Origin: Flavobacteriales bacterium
GTDB taxonomy: Bacteria > Bacteroidota > Bacteroidia > Flavobacteriales_F > PHOS-HE28
DNA length: 11,536 nt
Reading direction: 5' to 3'
Assembly (NCBI GenBank): GCA_020854015.1
Contig: JADZGG010000082.1
Coordinates: 1 to 11,536 of the forward strand
The notes beneath the pieces are model-generated. The model saw nothing but the letters and a program-made list of their open reading frames with translations. It was not told the DNA's origin and made no database searches. Below, one piece after another: positions 1-5,924 of the stretch (its first letter is position 1; each line of letters starts with the position of its first letter). The position numbers were made by a program, and so were the translations under genes.

Positions 1-27
1 CCGTTGAACGATCGTTTCTTGTTCCAT
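1..27 (-). CDS. possible 5' end of a gene leaving the window
   Basis: A reverse-strand ATG at 27-25 opens a frame that stays open to the window edge and gives MEQETIVQR. It is preceded, two bases before the ATG, by TTTCGC, which resembles the TTTG/TTCG ends of Bacteroidota -7 promoter elements seen before other genes here. Only nine codons are visible, so no function can be assigned. An in-frame ATG further upstream at 52-50 is an alternative start. The 95 bases between this start and the end of the Nudix gene hold only an 11-base palindrome (71-81) and no clear terminator. Confidence 0.3.
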
Positions 28-122
28 TGCGAAACAGTAACGCACGATCCATGCCGAATGTGCGCTTGTGGACAGCCTGTCACGGTGCCAGGATCGGGAT
101 CCCAGCCGCTCCGAATTGGACG

Positions 123-536
123 CTAAATGGTGCCGTACGAGCGGAAATCAGCAACAATGCGGGCGTGATCGAAGCCCAAGGGCACCACTTCCTCCGGTGC
201 CAACCAACGGTGCGCCCGAGCTTCCTCCGTGGTAACGAGTGCACCACCAACAATGGAAGTGTGGAAAGCAATGCTCACAAAGGCGCCGCGGGGGTCCCGA
301 CCTGGGGTGGAATACACCCCGACAAGGCCCTGGACGTCGACCTTCAGGCCCACCTCTTCCTCCACCTCGCGAGCACAGGCCTGTTCCACCGTTTCTCCCA
401 CCTCCACGATACCACCGGGCAGCACCCAGCTACCTTGAAAAGGCTTGTGGCCCCGTTGGATCAACAGGATACGTCCCGTCTCATCGGTGATCAGCGCATC
501 CACGGTGAGCACCACATTCCCTTGCTCTGCGAACAT
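123..536 (-). CDS. Nudix hydrolase, ADP-ribose pyrophosphatase-like
   Basis: This 137-residue protein is a single Nudix domain, which hydrolyses nucleoside diphosphates linked to another group using divalent metal ions, in the cytoplasm. The complete Nudix box is visible at residues 42-64 (G-x5-E-x7-R-E-V-x-E-E-x-G-L): G42, E48, R56, E57, E60, E61 and G63 are all present, so the catalytic site looks intact. A proline-glycine-arginine stretch near residues 78-84 (PGRDPRG) resembles small ADP-ribose pyrophosphatases of the archaeal MJ1149 type. Substrate cannot be settled from sequence; mutagenic nucleotide clean-up (8-oxo-dGTP) is the main alternative. The length is normal for the family. The ATG at 536 is preceded by a TAnnTTTG-like box only a few bases away, and the gene is divergent from the MgtC-like gene. 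Confidence 0.93.
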   Translation of the reverse strand: MFAEQGNVVLTVDALITDETGRILLIQRGHKPFQGSWVLPGGIVEVGETVEQACAREVEEEVGLKVDVQGLVGVYSTPGRDPRGAFVSIAFHTSIVGGALVTTEEARAHRWLAPEEVVPLGFDHARIVADFRSYGTI

Positions 537-541
537 GGCGG

Positions 542-549
542 CGAAAGTA
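542..549 (-). promoter_or_regulatory. candidate -7 promoter element for the Nudix gene
   Basis: The reverse strand reads TACTTTCG, one mismatch from the Bacteroidota -7 consensus TAnnTTTG. It ends five bases before the Nudix ATG, so the transcript would be leaderless or nearly so. No clear TTG-type -33 box is seen at the expected distance, which keeps confidence low. Confidence 0.3.
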
Positions 550-564
550 GCGGTGCGGCCGGGT

Positions 565-572
565 TAGCTTTA
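565..572 (+). promoter_or_regulatory. candidate -7 promoter element for the MgtC/DUF4010 gene
   Basis: TAGCTTTA differs from TAnnTTTG at the last base and lies seven bases before the ATG at 580. It sits back to back with the Nudix element in a 43-base divergent gap, so the two promoters would overlap in their upstream regions. No -33 box is evident. Confidence 0.25.
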
Positions 573-579
573 GCACGAG

Positions 580-1854
580 ATGACCGACCACCTGAATGCC
601 CTGGATATGCAGGGGCTGCTCGTGCGCCTGTTGGTGAGCGTGGGCATCGGATTCCTGATCGGTCTGGAACGCGAGTATTCGAAGCGGGTCGTGGAGAAGG
701 AAGAGCAGCTCTTCGCGGGAGTGCGCACATTCACGCTGATCACACTTTTCGGTTTCCTCTCGGCATTATTGGCCGAGAACTACGGCGACTGGATCCTGGG
801 CGCGGCGTTCCTAGGCTTCTTCGCCCTATTGATCGTCGTGTACCGGATCTCAGCGAATACCGGCAACATCGGTGGATCGACGGAGATGAGCAGCGCTCTG
901 GCGTTCCTGTTGGGTGCCGTGGTCTTCGAGGGCCATGTGCTATTGGCCATCATCGCCACGGTCATCATCACCTCCTTGTTATCATTCAAGTTACCCCTGC
1001 ACCGCTTCGTGGCCACCATGACCATGGAAGAGATCCGCGCGTTGATCCAGTTCGTGGTGATCTCCGCCGTGATGCTCCCCTTCCTCCCGGAAAGAGCGTT
1101 CGGTCCGTATGGCGTGTGGAACCTGCGGAACATCTGGACCATGGTGGTGCTCGTGAGCGGGATCAGCTTGGCAGGCTACCTGCTGGCCAAGGTGCTCGGC
1201 GGTCGAAAGGGCGACCTGCTGGCCGGTGTGCTCGGTGGCCTGGTCTCAAGCACGGCAGTGACCCTTGACCTGTCGCGGCGAACGAAAGCGAACAGCACTC
1301 ACTTGCTCACGGCAGCTGTGGGCATCACCACAGCGTGCACGATCATGTTCCCGCGGGTGCTCTTGGAATGCTGGTTGGTGAATACACAGCTCGCCACTCT
1401 CCTGGCGGTCCCTGTGGCCATGGGCACAGCAGGTGGTCTGCTTGCAGCCTTCTTCATGCACAGGCTCCCCGATCGGGGTGCGAGCCTGGAACCGGAACTG
1501 AGCAACCCGCTCAACTTCAGCATTGCCGTGCAGTTCGCGCTGGTGTACATGGGGGTGCAGTGGCTGGTGGCCTTCACTATGGACCGTTGGGGGGCTGAGG
1601 GCATCTATGTGGCCAGCCTGCTTTCCGGCGCCACCGACATGGACGCCATCACACTCTCAATGGCGCGGATGGCCCGCTCCGGCAAGCAGCAAGTAGCGAT
1701 GCACGGCATCCTGTTGGCCGCGCTATCCAATACGCTCTTCAAGTACGGCATCGTGCTTTTCGTTGGCGGGCGGGGGCTTGTGAAGTACGTGGGCATCGGC
1801 TTCCTCGCCATGCTGCTGGCCGCTCTCACAGGCCTGCTCATCGTACACGGTTGA
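580..1854 (+). CDS. MgtC/SapB family membrane protein with DUF4010 domain
   Basis: This 424-residue integral inner-membrane protein has an MgtC-like N-terminal domain (about residues 12-145) followed by a DUF4010 domain (about 180-420). The MgtC part begins with the family signature around GIGFLIGLERE (22-32) and continues through a conserved NTGNIGGSTE loop (93-102). The DUF4010 part shows GGLVSSTA (219-226) and SGATDMDAITLS (349-360), both typical of that domain. Roughly ten or more hydrophobic segments are visible. MgtC relatives are linked to survival at low magnesium and to control of membrane ATP synthase, but the role of the fused MgtC-DUF4010 form is not established; transport or sensing of an ion is a guess. 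The ATG at 580 gives only a short hydrophilic leader before the first membrane segment. No partner gene is coupled to it. Confidence 0.9.
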   Translation: MTDHLNALDMQGLLVRLLVSVGIGFLIGLEREYSKRVVEKEEQLFAGVRTFTLITLFGFLSALLAENYGDWILGAAFLGFFALLIVVYRISANTGNIGGSTEMSSALAFLLGAVVFEGHVLLAIIATVIITSLLSFKLPLHRFVATMTMEEIRALIQFVVISAVMLPFLPERAFGPYGVWNLRNIWTMVVLVSGISLAGYLLAKVLGGRKGDLLAGVLGGLVSSTAVTLDLSRRTKANSTHLLTAAVGITTACTIMFPRVLLECWLVNTQLATLLAVPVAMGTAGGLLAAFFMHRLPDRGASLEPELSNPLNFSIAVQFALVYMGVQWLVAFTMDRWGAEGIYVASLLSGATDMDAITLSMARMARSGKQQVAMHGILLAALSNTLFKYGIVLFVGGRGLVKYVGIGFLAMLLAALTGLLIVHG

Positions 1855-1912
1855 ACGGCTGAAAGTCTGCCGATCCGTCCGGGAAGAAGCCGCTGGCCCG
1901 AGGCTTGCGCGA

Positions 1913-1931
1913 GGGCGTTGTCCCAACGCCC
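1913..1931. repeat. perfect 8-bp GC-rich hairpin between two genes
   Basis: GGGCGTTG (1913-1920) and CAACGCCC (1924-1931) form a perfect inverted repeat around a three-base loop. It begins 59 bases after the MgtC-like stop and 118 bases before the chosen ABC transporter start. Neither strand carries a run of T after it, so a standard intrinsic terminator is not supported. It could be a T-less transcription stop, an RNA structure in the transporter leader, or one copy of a dispersed palindromic repeat. The remainder of the 1855-2048 gap holds no recognisable gene. Confidence 0.5.
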
Positions 1932-2048
1932 CACCACACCAGCTTGAACACACGTTCCTCCCACACGGCCCGCGCTGAACGCACACCCAACATCACGCGC
2001 TCACGTATGCGCGCTGCAACGGCCAATGAGCCGAAGCGGGAGCGACGC

Positions 2049-3770
2049 ATGACATGGAAGAAGGCGTTCTGGCAGTTCATCTGGCCGCGCCGGAAGAACG
2101 TGTTCATCGGTCTTGTGCTCATCATCATCAGCCGGGCCGCTGGACTGGTGCTGCCGGGTTCGACCAAGTACTTGATGGACAATGTTGTGGCCCATCATGA
2201 TATGGGCATGTTGAAGATCCTGCTGATCGCCGTGGGTGTATCCCTTGTGGTGCAGAGCGTGACCAGCTACCTGCTCACCCAATTGCTGAGCGTCGAAGCG
2301 CAACTGCTCATCAGCCAGCTGCGGACACAAGTGCAACGCAAGATCCTGTCCTTGCCGATCAGTTTCTTCGATAGCACCAAGAGCGGTGCGCTCGTGAGCC
2401 GGATCATGACGGACGTGGAAGGCGTTCGGAACCTCGTGGGCACTGGCCTGGTGCAGATCGTCGGCGGCACGCTCACGGCCGTCGTCTCTTTGGTCTGGTT
2501 GATCACGATCAGCCCCTTGATGACGTTGTACACCCTCGTGCCGGTCTGCATTTTCGCCTTCATCGCCATGAAGGCCTTCTCCCGCATCCGCCCGATCTTC
2601 CGAACACGTGGTGTGATCAATGCGGAGGTCACCGGTCGCCTGACAGAGACCTTGAACGGTGTACGTGTGATCAAAGGCTTCGGCGCTGAGGAACAAGAGA
2701 ACCGCGCCTTCGAAAAAGGCGTTGCGCGACTTTTCGACAACGTCAAGACCAGCCTCACCACAACCTCCTTGATCAGCAGCATCTGCACACTGTTGCTAGG
2801 GCTCGCAAGCGCGGGTATCATGGGCATCGGCGCCTCGTTGATGGTAGAGAACAAGCTGAGCACAGGAGACTTTCTGCAGTTCACCGTACTGCTCGGCTTC
2901 ATGGTGGCGCCCATCGTGCAGATGAGCAACATCGGCAGCCAATTCACCGAAGCCTTCGCCGGCTTGGACCGGACCGAGGAGCTCATGAACCTGCAACCCG
3001 AGGACCTTCCGGAAGAGCGGCCCATTCAACTCACGGAACTCAAAGGCGACATTATGTTCAACGATGTGCGTTTCGCCTACGACGAAGGCAAAGAGGTGCT
3101 CCATGGAATCAGCTTCGAAGCGCCGGCCGGATCCGTCATCGCGCTGGTGGGCTCATCGGGCAGTGGCAAGAGCACCATCGCAGGCCTTGCGGCCACCTTC
3201 CTGACCCCGACCTCTGGCACGGTCACGATCGATGGACATGACCTGAGCAAGGTAGGCCTCGCCAGCTACCGCAAACACTTGGGCGTGGTGCTCCAGGATG
3301 ACTTTCTCTTCGAAGGGACCATCCGTGAAAATGTGCTTTTCCCACGCCCCGATGCAAGCGAAGAAGAGCTCCAGAGAGCCGTGAAGGCCGCTTATGTGAA
3401 CGAGTTCACGGACCGCATGGAATTGGGACTGGACACCGTGATCGGTGAACGCGGGGTGAAGCTCAGCGGCGGGCAGCGACAACGTGTGGCCATTGCGCGG
3501 GCCATGCTCGCCGACCCGAAGATCCTGATCCTGGACGAGGCCACGAGCAACCTTGACACCGAGAGCGAATCACTGATCCAGAAGAGCCTGAACGCCTTGG
3601 TGAAGGACCGCACCACCTTTGTGATCGCCCACCGACTGAGCACCATCCGCCAAGCGACGGAGATCCTTGTGATCGAACATGGAGTGATCGCTGAGCGTGG
3701 TACGCACACCGAGCTGATCGCGAAGCAGGGCCGTTACTTCGACCTGTACACCTACCAGGCACGGATCTGA
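2049..3770 (+). CDS. ABC exporter half-transporter (MsbA-like, membrane + ATPase)
   Basis: This 573-residue protein combines an ABC type-1 exporter membrane domain (about 15-310, six hydrophobic helices) with a C-terminal ATPase domain (about 333-570), the layout of MsbA and multidrug half-transporters that work as homodimers in the inner membrane. The ATPase has every motif: Walker A GSSGSGKST (368-376), Q-loop Q416, signature LSGGQ (472-476), Walker B ILILDE (492-497) and switch H528, so it should be active. MsbA-type lipid flipping is possible, but the substrate cannot be read from sequence. The frame stays open back to 1905, but ATG 2049 is preferred: a GGGAG Shine-Dalgarno-like site sits six bases upstream, and family members start just before the first membrane helix. 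The extra 48 residues would be basic and unlike the family. The Smr gene follows after 20 bases. Confidence 0.94.
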   Translation: MTWKKAFWQFIWPRRKNVFIGLVLIIISRAAGLVLPGSTKYLMDNVVAHHDMGMLKILLIAVGVSLVVQSVTSYLLTQLLSVEAQLLISQLRTQVQRKILSLPISFFDSTKSGALVSRIMTDVEGVRNLVGTGLVQIVGGTLTAVVSLVWLITISPLMTLYTLVPVCIFAFIAMKAFSRIRPIFRTRGVINAEVTGRLTETLNGVRVIKGFGAEEQENRAFEKGVARLFDNVKTSLTTTSLISSICTLLLGLASAGIMGIGASLMVENKLSTGDFLQFTVLLGFMVAPIVQMSNIGSQFTEAFAGLDRTEELMNLQPEDLPEERPIQLTELKGDIMFNDVRFAYDEGKEVLHGISFEAPAGSVIALVGSSGSGKSTIAGLAATFLTPTSGTVTIDGHDLSKVGLASYRKHLGVVLQDDFLFEGTIRENVLFPRPDASEEELQRAVKAAYVNEFTDRMELGLDTVIGERGVKLSGGQRQRVAIARAMLADPKILILDEATSNLDTESESLIQKSLNALVKDRTTFVIAHRLSTIRQATEILVIEHGVIAERGTHTELIAKQGRYFDLYTYQARI

Positions 3771-3779
3771 GCCAACGTT

Positions 3780-3787
3780 TAGTTTCG
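3780..3787 (+). promoter_or_regulatory. candidate -7 promoter element for the Smr gene
   Basis: TAGTTTCG, one mismatch from TAnnTTTG, ends three bases before the Smr ATG at 3791. If used, it would give the Smr gene its own leaderless transcript, independent of the ABC transporter. The alternative is simple read-through from the upstream gene 20 bases away. No -33 box is seen. Confidence 0.25.
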
Positions 3788-3790
3788 CGC

Positions 3791-4045
3791 ATGGCCAAGC
3801 TGAAGCTCGACCTCCACGACATCTTCAACAAGGGGCGCGAGATCGATCGCGCGTTGGATGACCTGATGCAGGAGGCGATCGATCGGCGCATCGCACTTGT
3901 GGAGATCATTCCGGGCAAAGGCAGCGGACAGCTGAAGAAGAAAGTGATCCGCTACCTGCAGCAGCCTTCTGTTAAGAAACTCTACCATCGAATTGAGAAG
4001 GACGGTGACAATTTCGGCCGCCTGTTCGTCCACTTCCGGCACTGA
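3791..4045 (+). CDS. small stand-alone Smr-domain protein
   Basis: At 84 residues this is little more than a single Smr domain, the fold found at the C-terminus of MutS2 and in stand-alone bacterial proteins that bind or cut DNA or RNA. The N-terminal LDLH motif is at residues 6-9, and the second family motif appears as PGKGSG (41-46) followed by the usual LKKKV helix. In many Smr domains that second motif is HGKG-like, so the histidine position is proline here, and endonuclease activity should not be assumed. The protein is basic, consistent with nucleic-acid binding. It lies 20 bases downstream of the ABC transporter and ends seven bases before the end of convergent dabB, leaving no room for a terminator between them. 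Cellular role unknown. Confidence 0.85.
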   Translation: MAKLKLDLHDIFNKGREIDRALDDLMQEAIDRRIALVEIIPGKGSGQLKKKVIRYLQQPSVKKLYHRIEKDGDNFGRLFVHFRH

Positions 4046-4052
4046 GCCAACT

Positions 4053-5924
4053 CTAAGAAGACCGGTAGGCGACCTCGTGGTACGTCTTCACATGAGGTCC
4101 TAGGAACACGCGCGCATACAGTCGGATCAGCGCAAGCCCATCGATCACGAAGCACAGGCTGACAAGACCGGCCAACACGATCTGATGCGGGTGGATGTGC
4201 GTGAAGATGAGATCCTCACCAACAAAACTTGTTGTGATCGGGAACCCGGCCATGCCCAAACATGAAAGCAAGAAGACGAGAGCCAGTCGGGGATGCTCGA
4301 ACACATGGCCATGGAATCGACGAAGATTCACCTGCTTCTCCGTACGACGCAGCCAGAGTATGCAGGCATAGGCGACAACGCCTGCCACGACCACCCCCGA
4401 CAAGTAGAGCAGTGAGTGCATAATATCGAAGTGCTCATTGAACGACACAGCAAGCGCTACCCAGAAATGCCCCATGATGATCATAAGCAATGCACGTCTG
4501 ACATGATGCCGTTCGGTGAACGCACGCAGCACCATGATCAGAGCGATCAGCGCGGACACCATGGGCAACACAGTGTTCAGCGCACCCGGCAGTCGGTCCT
4601 GCGCGTAAAGCGCGACCACGCCAAGCGCATAAAGTGGGACAAAGACAAGCAACATGCGCCGGATGGTGAACTGGTCCAGGTTTCGGCCCATGGCCTTCAC
4701 CGGGTTCCATAGCCAACGGTACATGAAAGCATCGAGGTTCCACTCCTTCAGGCTGAGCACGTAGAGAGAATACTCCAAACGCTTGGGCCATGTATCCTCG
4801 AACGAATGCTCGCGCGGTGTGAAATGGAAGAACTGTTCGCGTATCAGATAGGTGACCACTGAGGGCGAGACCAGTAGTTGGTAGGTGCGCAGGAAGGCGT
4901 TGCCTGCGAAGTGGAACAAGGCAAGCCAGTCAAGACCTGCGGCCACTTCAATGAAGATGAGGCCGATCTGCGCGATGGAGCTGTAAGCGATCTTGGCCTT
5001 CACCGAGCTCTGCACGCGGGCCGTCAATGTGGACACGATGCTCGTACAAAGACCCAGCAATGCAATGGCGATACGCACGGAGACCTGATGCTCCCAGAAG
5101 GGGAATGTGCGCAGCAAAAGGAACACGCCGATGTGCACGGACAGAGAGCCATAGAAGATCGCACTGCTGGGCGTGGGGCCTTCCATCGCGCGCGGCAACC
5201 AGGAGGAGAACGGCAACTGCGCTGATTTGGCCGCCGCTGTAACAAGGATCATCAAGGAGATGAACACCCCCACCAGGCTATGCTCCATCAAGCGTTCGTG
5301 CACCAGATCGTAGTTGTTCAGCTTCAGGAAAGTGATGTTCTCATGCCAGAGGTGGTGGCTCATCCACATGGCCAAGATCAAACCGATGTCTCCAAGTCGA
5401 TAGATGGAGAACACCTTCACCGCGTTCTTCACCGGAAGGTAGCGATCGCGGTAGTAAGCGATCAGCAGAAAGGACGAGACGCCCAGTATCTCCCAACCGA
5501 TGAACAGCGTCTCCAGGTTGCCGGACATCACCGTGAGGCTGTAGCCGGAAATGAAGAAGAGGATCGTATTGAAAAAGCGCTTGAAACCTTCCTCCCGATG
5601 CAGGTAATAACGGCTGTAGATGGTGATGAGGAAAGTGAGCAATGCGCCCATGGTCAGGTACACTGCCGTCACTTTGTCGAAGTAGAGATCAAGGAAGAAC
5701 TCGTAGCCTGCGGAACGATAGACGACAACTTCCTTCACGTTCACCGGCACGTGACCGGAGAATAGCCAGGCGCTTGTGAACAGCACAACGGCCATGAGCT
5801 GTACACCGGCCGTAACGAAAGACGTCCGAGAAAGCAGTAGGTCGCTCTTACGGGGAATGATGAGGCTGACAATGAAGCCCATGAAGGGGAGAAGCACGAG
5901 AGCTGGCAGAAGCGCTTCCATCAT
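4053..5924 (-). CDS. dabB: DabB: NuoL-like membrane subunit of DAB inorganic-carbon uptake system
   Basis: This 623-residue multi-pass inner-membrane protein belongs to the proton-translocating antiporter-like family of complex I subunit NuoL, and is expected to couple cation flow to DabA for energised CO2 or bicarbonate uptake. NuoL-like landmarks are the WE pair in GWEILG (E145), AAKSAQLPF with K233, and GPTPSSA (249-255). There are no other complex I genes nearby. GNAFLRTYQLL (341-351) has arginine at the NuoL lysine position, as I recall for DabB relatives. Residues 390-467 resemble the extreme C-terminus of NuoL, yet the GFP...GED helix (559-571), normally earlier, comes after them. The ATG at 5924 overlaps the dabA stop by one base (TGATG); AAAAGGG sits four bases before it. 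A TTG at 5927 and an ATG at 5921 are alternative starts. Confidence 0.9.
   Translation of the reverse strand: MMEALLPALVLLPFMGFIVSLIIPRKSDLLLSRTSFVTAGVQLMAVVLFTSAWLFSGHVPVNVKEVVVYRSAGYEFFLDLYFDKVTAVYLTMGALLTFLITIYSRYYLHREEGFKRFFNTILFFISGYSLTVMSGNLETLFIGWEILGVSSFLLIAYYRDRYLPVKNAVKVFSIYRLGDIGLILAMWMSHHLWHENITFLKLNNYDLVHERLMEHSLVGVFISLMILVTAAAKSAQLPFSSWLPRAMEGPTPSSAIFYGSLSVHIGVFLLLRTFPFWEHQVSVRIAIALLGLCTSIVSTLTARVQSSVKAKIAYSSIAQIGLIFIEVAAGLDWLALFHFAGNAFLRTYQLLVSPSVVTYLIREQFFHFTPREHSFEDTWPKRLEYSLYVLSLKEWNLDAFMYRWLWNPVKAMGRNLDQFTIRRMLLVFVPLYALGVVALYAQDRLPGALNTVLPMVSALIALIMVLRAFTERHHVRRALLMIIMGHFWVALAVSFNEHFDIMHSLLYLSGVVVAGVVAYACILWLRRTEKQVNLRRFHGHVFEHPRLALVFLLSCLGMAGFPITTSFVGEDLIFTHIHPHQIVLAGLVSLCFVIDGLALIRLYARVFLGPHVKTYHEVAYRSS

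Noticed and set aside
71..81. Palindrome GACAGCCTGTC as an operator
   Set aside because: It is short, with no second copy and no supporting promoter at a sensible distance.
27..1268. Long forward open frame of about 413 codons across the Nudix and MgtC-like genes
   Set aside because: It runs antisense through the Nudix gene and out of frame through the MgtC-like gene, and its product is low-complexity, rich in R, H, G and P; a GC-driven shadow.
1905..2048. Upstream extension of the ABC transporter by 48 residues
   Set aside because: The extension is basic, unlike the family, begins inside the start of the hairpin region, and a better start with a GGGAG site exists at 2049.
4071..4099. Bulged hairpin (GACCTC-GTG pairing with CAC-GAGGTC) near the dabB end as a terminator for the Smr gene
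   Set aside because: It lies inside dabB coding sequence, has a two-base bulge and no T run.
4053..5924. Calling this gene nuoL of respiratory complex I
   Set aside because: No other nuo gene is present, it overlaps dabA, and the C-terminal order and charged residues differ from NuoL.
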